Assembly (NCBI GenBank): GCA_964534945.1
Contig: CAZHSB010000073.1
Coordinates: 1 to 5,788 of the forward strand
Reading direction: 5' to 3'
Source: CAZHFA01 sp964534945
Lineage (GTDB): Bacteria; Bdellovibrionota_C; UBA2361; CAKMMH01
Length of the DNA stretch: 5,788 bases
Below, piece by piece: positions 1-5,723 of the stretch. The position numbers and the translations under genes were made by a program. How positions within the stretch are numbered: the stretch's first letter is position 1; each line of letters opens with the position of its first letter. The notes beneath the pieces were generated by a model, which saw only the letters and a list, made by a program, of their open reading frames with translations, made no database searches and had not been told where the DNA came from.

Positions 1-122
1 CGGAAGAAGAATTTCACGACAAAGACACTATCATGCATTCAAAGGAAAGATAAAATAAAATTTATTAGTAAAGTTTGGGGGAAGAAGCGGAAAAAACCAA
101 ATACGCATACTTTAAAAATTTT
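1..122. other. Left flank, no supported gene; possible tail of an upstream CDS
   Basis: No complete gene is visible here. Frame 2 of the plus strand reads GRRISRQRHYHAFKGKIK and then a TAA stop at 56-58. It could be the C-terminus of a gene entering from the left, but it is too short to recognise. Frame 3 also closes early, at 51-53, with a different peptide, so the reading frame is not secure. Frame 1 stays open into the array, which I read as chance in AT-rich DNA. A short palindrome, TTAAAA-A-TTTTAA, lies around 112-124. No promoter or terminator is convincing. Confidence 0.2.
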
Positions 123-201
123 AACCATTTTATTGCAATGTTTATATATAATATCTAGATTACTAATCTATAAATACAACAAACATTGCAATAAAATGGT
201 T
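123..201. repeat. Perfect 21-bp inverted repeat abutting the CRISPR array, with nested palindrome
   Basis: The left arm is 123-143 (core CCATTTTATTGCAATG) and the right arm is 181-201 (core CATTGCAATAAAATGG). They are perfectly complementary over 21 bp, separated by 37 bp. The intervening segment holds a second palindrome, TAGATTA-C-TAATCTA (156-170). The right arm runs three bases into the degenerate terminal CRISPR repeat. Neither arm is followed by a long T tract, so it does not look like a standard intrinsic terminator. It could be a cruciform or RNA hairpin bounding the array, a regulator site, or a mobile-element remnant. The structure is directly visible; its role is unknown. Confidence 0.85.
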
Positions 202-234
202 TCACCTTGCTACAAATTTCAAGTATGTTACAAT
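199..234 (+). repeat. Degenerate terminal CRISPR repeat
   Basis: This copy differs from the consensus at repeat positions 5, 6, 7, 13 and 16, all in its 5' half. Positions 17-36, including the extended -10 element, are unchanged. No spacer precedes it, so its 5' half is not part of any crRNA and is free to drift. Its 3' half would still be useful as the promoter for spacer 1. This fits rightward transcription and makes it the leader-distal repeat. Confidence 0.95.
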
Positions 235-1125
235 ATATATTATAAACATAAATTATCTAATAATGTTTTGACTTGCCACCAATTTCAAGTATGTTACAAT
301 TTCCTTAAGGCAATCCGAATCAAGACCGCGTTTTGACTTGCCACCAATTTCAAGTATGTTACAATCATCGCAATGCTCAAATGATTTTTCATACTGTTTT
401 GACTTGCCACCAATTTCAAGTATGTTACAATTTAATGCATTGCTTATACGCTTTTGAATTGTTTTGACTTGCCACCAATTTCAAGTATGTTACAATTATA
501 TAATAATACTATATAATAATACTTAGTTTTGACTTGCCACCAATTTCAAGTATGTTACAATACTTGAACTTTTATCTTCCATATTTACCTCGTTTTGACT
601 TGCCACCAATTTCAAGTATGTTACAATTGAAACGCCCCCCCTATGTTATTCTTCTTCGTTTTGACTTGCCACCAATTTCAAGTATGTTACAATTAGATAA
701 CATCAGTTGTTGTTGTGCTGTCGTTTTGACTTGCCACCAATTTCAAGTATGTTACAATATCGGAGATTTTCTCCACTTAGTGTTATCCGTTTTGACTTGC
801 CACCAATTTCAAGTATGTTACAATGGAAGCAATGCAAGAAAGCAATGCGTCTAGGTTTTGACTTGCCACCAATTTCAAGTATGTTACAATATTCAGTATT
901 GTTAAAGATTTAACGGATAAGTTTTGACTTGCCACCAATTTCAAGTATGTTACAATAGGGTATAGGGTATATATAGGGTATAGTAGGTTTTGACTTGCCA
1001 CCAATTTCAAGTATGTTACAATTCTGTATAGCTAGGTTCTTGCTGTGATGCTGTTTTGACTTGCCACCAATTTCAAGTATGTTACAATTATTTAATGACA
1101 CAACATATAGTGGAGTTGTTTTGAC

Positions 1126-1153
1126 TTGCCACCAATTTCAAGTATGTTACAAT
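1126..1153 (+). promoter_or_regulatory. Promoter-like element in the last repeat (same motif in every repeat)
   Basis: Repeat positions 9-14 read TTGCCA, a -35-like box. After 16 bp comes TACAAT at positions 31-36, preceded by TG at 28-29, which makes an extended -10 (TGTTACAAT). Repeat-embedded extended -10 promoters of this kind are established for Neisseria meningitidis type II-C arrays. By that model each repeat starts a crRNA a few bases into its downstream spacer. This copy has no spacer downstream: it faces the leader-like stretch and the tracrRNA, so it could start the tracrRNA at about 1159-1162. In the degenerate terminal repeat the -10 is intact and the -35-like box is TTGCTA. Motif and spacing are seen; activity is inferred. 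Confidence 0.7.
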
Positions 1154-1206
1154 AGGACGCAAAGTTTGGTGGTGAAATCTTAGAATGTACGGCAAGTTAC
1201 ATTTAT
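1154..1206. other. Leader-like segment between the array and the tracrRNA anti-repeat
   Basis: This unique AT-rich stretch borders the non-degenerate end of the array, the expected site of spacer integration. It would also be the 5' part of a tracrRNA started from the last repeat. It holds two short matches to the reverse complement of the repeat: TTGGTGG at 1166-1172 and GGCAAGT at 1191-1197. Possible -10 boxes for a separate tracrRNA promoter, TACATT (1198-1203) and TATATA (1204-1209), lack a good -35 partner. Leader function is inferred from position only. Confidence 0.45.
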
Positions 1207-1297
1207 ATAGCACACTTGAAATTGGTGGATTTTTAGTCAGAATTGAATAAAGAATAGTCTCTACCTCTGCTCGCACGTAGAGATTCATTCTTTTTTT
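1160..1297 (+). ncRNA. tracrRNA (5' end estimated)
   Basis: This is the trans-activating RNA that pairs with crRNA repeats for processing and for Cas9 loading. The anti-repeat core, ACTTGAAATTGGTGG at 1214-1228, is perfectly complementary to repeat positions 12-26. After an ATTTTT bulge (1229-1234), AGTCAGAAT (1235-1243) pairs with repeat positions 1-9, with two G-U wobbles. The opposite bulge on the crRNA is two bases, positions 10-11. Weaker pairing extends upstream to about 1207. The 3' tail is a hairpin and T run (1249-1297). The 5' end is uncertain. Starting from the last repeat's -10 would give about 138 nt, while a start nearer the anti-repeat would give about 90-100 nt. The gene lies on the same strand as the array, directly after it, and opposes cas2. 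Confidence 0.93.
1249..1297 (+). terminator. tracrRNA 3' hairpin and intrinsic terminator
   Basis: The lower stem is AAAGAAT (1249-1255) with ATTCTTT (1287-1293). The upper stem is AGTCTCTAC (1256-1264) with GTAGAGATT (1277-1285), including one G-U pair, and C1286 is bulged out. The loop is 12 nt (1265-1276). Seven Ts follow at 1291-1297. It ends the tracrRNA and is probably also its only 3' structural domain. Read on the minus strand it is still a stable hairpin just past the cas2 stop, but the following bases are not T-rich, so terminating the cas operon there would be less efficient. Confidence 0.85.
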
Positions 1298-1310
1298 GTT
1301 AAAGATGTTT

Positions 1311-1661
1311 TTACCAAAAGCTCATTTGTTCCATCTCGTCGTCATCTCCCATTTTCTTTTTAAATTTCGATTGATGATAGTCGACGTTTTCAATACATTT
1401 TGAATTGCTCCATTGAGAATCTGTAATATAAAAAACATATACACTTCCAGTTGAAGGAGCTATTTCTTCAATATATTTTGTATACTTTGCAGTTTTTTCA
1501 TATGTCACACAACTTCTAACATAAACAGAATTTTGTAACATAAAATAACCCAAATGAAGTAATTTCTGCCTAAATTTTGTTGCTTTTCTTAAATCTTCTT
1601 TTTCAACAACTGGCAGATCAAAACAAACAAAAAGCCATCCCATATGATATTTACTTTTCAT
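1311..1661 (-). CDS. cas2: CRISPR-associated endoribonuclease-like protein Cas2
   Basis: Cas2 (116 aa) forms the dimer that bridges two Cas1 dimers in the Cas1-Cas2 spacer integrase. The family's beta1 strand is clear: GWLFVCFDLPV, residues 8-18, with the conserved Asp at D15. It is followed by the helix and strand with ATKFRQKLLHLGYFMLQ and SVYVRSC, typical of type II Cas2. The short extension before the first strand is usual in II-C. The C-terminus is charged (KKKMGDDDEMEQ). The start at 1659-1661 lies 11 bp after the cas1 stop. No Shine-Dalgarno sequence is visible before it or before the alternative Met7, so translation may be coupled to cas1. It is the last gene of the operon and ends in TAA 13 bp from the tracrRNA T run on the other strand. 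Family assignment is secure; the exact start is less so. Confidence 0.96.
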   Translation of the reverse strand: MKSKYHMGWLFVCFDLPVVEKEDLRKATKFRQKLLHLGYFMLQNSVYVRSCVTYEKTAKYTKYIEEIAPSTGSVYVFYITDSQWSNSKCIENVDYHQSKFKKKMGDDDEMEQMSFW

Positions 1662-1672
1662 ATTATTATTTT

Positions 1673-2596
1673 TTATACACTTAAATCTAACTGTTGTTCT
1701 TTAATATTTGGCACAATAAGATCTTTTGCATCTAACATTAAAAAACTTTTAGTCAAACATTCTATGTATATATCGACATAATCAATAATTTTATAAGTTA
1801 ATGTTTTAATTTTTAATCTATATGACTTTAAACAAAATGCTAAATATTCACACCATATTTTATGATCTTTTAACATGAACTTATTCTCAAAATTCTTCTT
1901 AAATTGATAAAAATAAAAGTCTATAAACGGCCGGAATGGTTCTACAAAATCATAAACTAGTGGTGTACTATCATATTTTTCTTTGTGATGAATACCCAAA
2001 TTAGGGCATAAACCATGAACTAATAATGATCGATAAATCAATGTTGATATAACAGCATACCCATAATTTAAACAACTATTCTCAAATTCTTTAGCTCCTC
2101 TTCGTTCTCTTTTTATATCAACATTTAAAGCACAAAAATATTGTTTCCAATATTGTTTAGCGATATTCCCCTCACTAATTGCTGATTGCTTAATTAAATT
2201 AAATAAATTATGTTCTTTTACTCCAAGTAAATCTAAGTTCCCTGCTTGATTCATAACCTTAGAATATAAAACTTTCTCCCATAGTGTCGTATATAATTTT
2301 ACATCTTGCTTTATTTGATTTAAAAATGCCTTAGGCTTTACAACTCTATCTAGCCCAACAGACCACCCAGTAGGCTTATATTGATTATTACAATGCAAAA
2401 CCACAACATCATTTTCCATTAATCTTGCAAGGCAAGAATTTGTAAAAGAAACTTGATGTGTAGCAACGATTAATACTCTTAAATCATCAATTGGAATTTT
2501 ATTTTCATTGCCATCCTTAAAACGACAAAAAAGAAATCCTTTTTCACAATATAAAAAAACATTCGGCGTTGTAATATGTAATATATAATATGACAT
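1673..2596 (-). CDS. cas1: CRISPR-associated endonuclease/integrase Cas1 (type II)
   Basis: Cas1 (307 aa, normal for type II) catalyses insertion of new spacers at the leader end of the array, together with Cas2. The N-terminal beta domain covers about residues 1-85 and the helical catalytic domain the rest. The expected metal ligands can be seen: E142 in SEGNIAKQYW, H204 in NLGIHH and E219 in VYDFVEPFRPFID. The last motif is characteristic of type II Cas1. A basic stretch, IKRERRGAK (161-169), follows the first active-site motif. The ATG start is 2 bp past the cas9 stop, and a GGAG ribosome binding site (2602-2605) lies inside the last codons of cas9, five bases from the ATG. This indicates tight co-expression with cas9. 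No truncation or missing catalytic residue is seen. Confidence 0.98.
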   Translation of the reverse strand: MSYYILHITTPNVFLYCEKGFLFCRFKDGNENKIPIDDLRVLIVATHQVSFTNSCLARLMENDVVVLHCNNQYKPTGWSVGLDRVVKPKAFLNQIKQDVKLYTTLWEKVLYSKVMNQAGNLDLLGVKEHNLFNLIKQSAISEGNIAKQYWKQYFCALNVDIKRERRGAKEFENSCLNYGYAVISTLIYRSLLVHGLCPNLGIHHKEKYDSTPLVYDFVEPFRPFIDFYFYQFKKNFENKFMLKDHKIWCEYLAFCLKSYRLKIKTLTYKIIDYVDIYIECLTKSFLMLDAKDLIVPNIKEQQLDLSV

Positions 2597-2598
2597 TT

Positions 2599-5500
2599 TT
2601 ACTCCATGTGCTTTTCAAAGTCTGCTGCGATGAGATGAGTAATGTGTGTCAAAGCCTCATCTCCTTGAGAGTTCTTCACATATACTTGACCATTTGCTAA
2701 AATACTTCGTAACTTATAAATCCCTTTCGGTTTATCCTCTTTTCCTGCCTTAAAATTATTCGGAATATTTATTAAACACCCTGAATAAAACATCATACCA
2801 TTTTTATAAAGCTTACAATTTTTATTTTTTAACTTATCTTCAATATCTTTTATTTTTATATTTGCATAAATTGGCTGTACTCTTATTTTCCCCTTTTCAT
2901 CATAATAAAGAATTTGCCCTTTATGCCCCTTAGAACGCTTTAATTGATTTTTGACACCCTTAGTACCAAAATCTACAAATTCTTCAATTCTTGTTCTCTC
3001 ATTACTATCCTTATCAGTGTTGTATATATCTTTTTCTATTGTTAAAACTTTTTTAACTTTCGTTTTCTTAACCGGATGAATGTAATTTTGTAAAAGTTTT
3101 TCCCATTTATCTTTAGATAGTGTTTTAACTTTTTCTAATAAATCTTCACGAATATCATCATCAATTATATTTTTTATTAAGGAATCTTTTCCTTTTAACT
3201 CTGCTAAAATTATGCGTTTTGTTATATACAATTTATCTTTAAATTTCTTTAATCCATAAACTGTTTCTAAAGGAGATATATTTGCTTTTAATGTTTTTTT
3301 ATTAGCATATGGATATGGTACAAGCTTATCAATTGCCTCTTTTACAAACTCTGGAGTAAATCCTTCAATTTTATCTTCATCAGAATTTTTATCATATTTA
3401 AAATCTTGAGAAAAACTTATACATATAGCATCAAGAGCATGATGTTTATCGTTATCCCTATTTTTTTTATCCTCACTCTTGTTATCATCATTTTTTAAAA
3501 ACTTATTTAATCCATATCTTCTTCTTATAGTAGCAGTAGAACTTCCATTACTTACAAAAATTCTTCTTTTTTCATTTTTTACCTGCAATCCCCAACCAAA
3601 AACAAACGCTGTGATTTCCTGTGATACCCTTGCAATCTGTGCAGTTTCTGCCAAGCCATTCCAACTATCAATTAATTTTTTACATTCTTGAGGTTCACTA
3701 ACTAACAGTGAAAATTTTCTATCTCCTAATTTTGAGATATTATTCTTAAGGTGTACTAGATAGCTATTCCATCTTTTCAAATCTCCATGTAACCATTCAT
3801 ATGGAGTTCTTCCCTTTTTATCTTGATTTTGTTCTCTATAACATAAAACTTTATTATAAAGAGCATCATTTCCCCCCATTGTACGTGGATAAATATGATC
3901 AATTTCACATTTGTCAAGATCTGCAATCCCAATTGCCCTTCTTGAATAAACACAATATCCCCCCTGCATTTTTAACAATTTTAATTTTAAAAAATTATCT
4001 CCTTTTAATGCATTTACCTTTTTTAAATCTTCAGATATAAAATTATTTTCCTTTTCTCTGTCCCTTACTAATTTTATGTACTTATCCACTTTTTTTTTGC
4101 CAAGTAATGAACTATCAGCACCATCCCTTATAAATTCAAAAATAACTTTATCAGGTTCTCCATAATCTTTCTTTAATTTTAACAATAAATCTCTAAAAAT
4201 TTGTAGACGGTTTCTAACTATTGGATTAGTTAATCTTCCTATAACTTTGTCAGTTTTTTCTCTATTATCAGAAGATTTTTCCATCATCTCATATCTATTA
4301 TCGGGAATATATAAATTATCCCAGCTTCCAACTTTTAGAAGCATTGAATTTATTTCCTCTTTTGTTATTGGATTAGATGAGGCAGGATCATCTATAAATT
4401 CAGAGATATCAACACTTGTAGGGGACACTCCGAGTAAAATGACCTTTATCATTATTTGAAGTGCTCTTCTGCAAAAACTAGAACGACCAGAAAGATTTGC
4501 CTTCATAGGCTCAATCTTACCTTGTACTTTCTCAGCAATAATCTTTTCAATTTCTCTTTGAGTAATTGTGGTATCAAGTTTATAATCATTATCAATTTCT
4601 ACATTTTTAGCTTTTTTGCACCAGCCTCTATAAATATTTTCTATTTCTTCTCTTGTAAGAGCCTTCTTCTCACCGCTCAAAGTCGTAAGTCTTAAATTTT
4701 TCAATTTCATCAAAAGAATGAAAGAAACATTTTCTATTGTATTTGCCTTGCAAACATTTCTTTTAGGCAAAAGCTTACATTTTTCTATAATTCTATTATC
4801 AAATCTTGGAATTTTTTGACCTAAAACTCCCTGCCAATCTTCTTTTCTTCCCCTAAATTTTTTAAATTCATTTTTTTTATACGATCCATAACTGTCTTGA
4901 TAATCACCATATAAAAAATAAGATACAGAATATTTTTTAAGACTTGGATATTGGCTTTGAGCATTCAAGAATAATTTTTCTAACTCTTTTTCAACTAAAA
5001 TTCTTGGTGCAACAATTCCCGTATCTCTTACTTTTGTGGCTCCCCTTAAAGGTATAAAACGTTTGAAATTTTTAGGATTATTTTCATTCCAAAGTTTTAA
5101 CCGATAAGCATCATAATAAGCAGGATATTTGTATTCATTATTTTTAATTAACTCTTCCCCATCTATGTTTTTGGTATAAGCATCCGCACTTTTTTTATTT
5201 TCTTCCTCATCTTTATTTTTCCAATCTTCATTGGAAGCATTCTCGTCGTTTGAATTTCTTGCCCAAGGCAAATTTGCATCATAACCTCGCCTTTGAATCG
5301 CCGAATGTAATGCTTTATAAACTTGCCACTCTTTTAGTGGTAAATTCTGTAAAAGAGCAATTCTTAATATTGTAGAATTAAATATTTCAGTATCTTTTTT
5401 ATTAGCAAATTCTTTTTTAAATTTTTCATCATCACATTTTAGGGGATCCAATCCACAATTTATCCATAAATTATCTAAAAATTTTTCTCTTGCCTTATGT

Positions 5501-5661
5501 GCTTCTATAGTCCTATAGACTCTTCGACGATCTCTATTTGAAACAGTTTCTGCATGATCTTTATCTATGATTATAGACTCTAATTTTTTTATATTAAATC
5601 CCTCTCTTACACAATATCCAATGCTTGCTTTTCCCAAATCAAATGCAAAAACGTATCCCAT
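2599..5661 (-). CDS. cas9: RNA-guided DNA endonuclease Cas9 (type II-C)
   Basis: Cas9 (1020 aa, in the compact II-C range) uses a crRNA:tracrRNA duplex to cut both strands of matching DNA. RuvC-I is at the N-terminus (FAFDLGKASIGY, catalytic D8). An arginine-rich bridge helix covers about 43-60 (RDRRRVYRTIEAHKARE). The REC lobe, about 66-475, includes QRRGYDANLPW (123-133), IPRFDNRII (284-292) and MKLKNLRL (318-325), motifs shared with II-C orthologues. RuvC-II is VIFEFIRDG with E509. HNH has GGYCVYS (567-573), then CEIDHIYPRTMGG and YNKVL, with D588, H589, N603 and N612. RuvC-III is DKHHALDAICIS with H741 and D744. All catalytic positions are present. Residues from about 790 to 1020 are the WED and PAM-interacting region. 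Low-complexity acidic/lysine inserts occur at 135-172 and 722-738. The start is supported by AAGGTG five bases upstream. It is the first gene of the operon. Confidence 0.98.
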   Translation of the reverse strand: MGYVFAFDLGKASIGYCVREGFNIKKLESIIIDKDHAETVSNRDRRRVYRTIEAHKAREKFLDNLWINCGLDPLKCDDEKFKKEFANKKDTEIFNSTILRIALLQNLPLKEWQVYKALHSAIQRRGYDANLPWARNSNDENASNEDWKNKDEEENKKSADAYTKNIDGEELIKNNEYKYPAYYDAYRLKLWNENNPKNFKRFIPLRGATKVRDTGIVAPRILVEKELEKLFLNAQSQYPSLKKYSVSYFLYGDYQDSYGSYKKNEFKKFRGRKEDWQGVLGQKIPRFDNRIIEKCKLLPKRNVCKANTIENVSFILLMKLKNLRLTTLSGEKKALTREEIENIYRGWCKKAKNVEIDNDYKLDTTITQREIEKIIAEKVQGKIEPMKANLSGRSSFCRRALQIMIKVILLGVSPTSVDISEFIDDPASSNPITKEEINSMLLKVGSWDNLYIPDNRYEMMEKSSDNREKTDKVIGRLTNPIVRNRLQIFRDLLLKLKKDYGEPDKVIFEFIRDGADSSLLGKKKVDKYIKLVRDREKENNFISEDLKKVNALKGDNFLKLKLLKMQGGYCVYSRRAIGIADLDKCEIDHIYPRTMGGNDALYNKVLCYREQNQDKKGRTPYEWLHGDLKRWNSYLVHLKNNISKLGDRKFSLLVSEPQECKKLIDSWNGLAETAQIARVSQEITAFVFGWGLQVKNEKRRIFVSNGSSTATIRRRYGLNKFLKNDDNKSEDKKNRDNDKHHALDAICISFSQDFKYDKNSDEDKIEGFTPEFVKEAIDKLVPYPYANKKTLKANISPLETVYGLKKFKDKLYITKRIILAELKGKDSLIKNIIDDDIREDLLEKVKTLSKDKWEKLLQNYIHPVKKTKVKKVLTIEKDIYNTDKDSNERTRIEEFVDFGTKGVKNQLKRSKGHKGQILYYDEKGKIRVQPIYANIKIKDIEDKLKNKNCKLYKNGMMFYSGCLINIPNNFKAGKEDKPKGIYKLRSILANGQVYVKNSQGDEALTHITHLIAADFEKHME
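2602..2605 (-). promoter_or_regulatory. cas1 ribosome binding site within the cas9 end
   Basis: On the minus strand GGAG precedes the cas1 ATG by five bases, and the TAA stop of cas9 lies between them. It fixes the cas1 start and suggests translational coupling. Confidence 0.75.
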
Positions 5662-5666
5662 ATTAT

Positions 5667-5672
5667 CACCTT
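5667..5672 (-). promoter_or_regulatory. cas9 ribosome binding site
   Basis: On the minus strand AAGGTG lies five bases before the ATG at 5659-5661. The downstream start also places the catalytic FDLG motif at residues 7-10, as usual for Cas9, so the start is well supported. Confidence 0.75.
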
Positions 5673-5694
5673 AATAAATAAAAAATCACTTTAG

Positions 5695-5723
5695 AGTTTA
5701 CTTTACAAAAGAAACTATTCCAA
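5695..5723 (-). promoter_or_regulatory. Candidate promoter of the cas9-cas1-cas2 operon
   Basis: On the minus strand TTGGAA (5718-5723) and TAAACT (5695-5700) are separated by 17 bp, giving a plausible sigma-70-type pair with four of six -10 matches. It would leave a 5' leader of about 25-30 nt before the cas9 ATG. The region is very AT-rich, so other pairings are possible. It lies between the hairpin at 5748-5785 and cas9, which makes an independent operon promoter likely here. Confidence 0.4.

Larger units (their letters stand above)
199..1153 (+). CRISPR. Type II-C CRISPR array: 15 repeats (1 degenerate), 14 spacers
   Basis: The 36-bp repeat begins GTTTTGACTTGCC and ends CAAGTATGTTACAAT. 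Fourteen copies are identical: they start at 265, 330, 396, 461, 526, 592, 658, 723, 789, 855, 921, 987, 1053 and 1118. A degenerate copy is at 199-234. Spacers are 29 or 30 bp: 235-264, 301-329, 366-395, 432-460, 497-525, 562-591, 628-657, 694-722, 759-788, 825-854, 891-920, 957-986, 1023-1052 and 1089-1117. The strand is set by the tracrRNA anti-repeat at 1207-1243, which is complementary to the repeat read on the plus strand. Each crRNA should therefore be a spacer followed by the 5' part of the next repeat. The degenerate end is normally the leader-distal, oldest end, so new spacers should enter near 1118-1153. No spacer has an obvious match elsewhere in the window. Confidence 0.99.

Noticed and set aside
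1..58. Possible transposase or other gene tail
   Set aside because: Eighteen codons in one frame are not enough to assign a family, and two other frames are also open over most of it.
133..336. Plus-strand reading frame running from the left flank into the array
   Set aside because: It reads through two CRISPR repeats and the inverted repeat. The open frame is explained by AT-rich DNA without in-frame stops, and there is no ribosome binding site.
534..1010. Overlapping open frames on both strands across the array
   Set aside because: The 66-bp repeat-spacer unit is a multiple of three and the repeat lacks stops in some frames, so the same peptide is repeated. These are artefacts of the array.
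1088..1288. Minus-strand open frame across the last repeat and tracrRNA
   Set aside because: It overlaps the anti-repeat and terminator and translates the repeat. It is a shadow of RNA-coding sequence.
3479..4695. Plus-strand open frames inside cas9
   Set aside because: They lie opposite the confidently assigned cas9 and show hydrophobic, compositionally biased translations typical of antisense AT-rich coding DNA.
5331..5339. Nine-base match to the repeat (ACTTGCCAC) within cas9
   Set aside because: It encodes ordinary Cas9 residues near WQVYK, and a nine-base match in several kilobases is expected occasionally by chance. I see no extended anti-repeat or terminator nearby.
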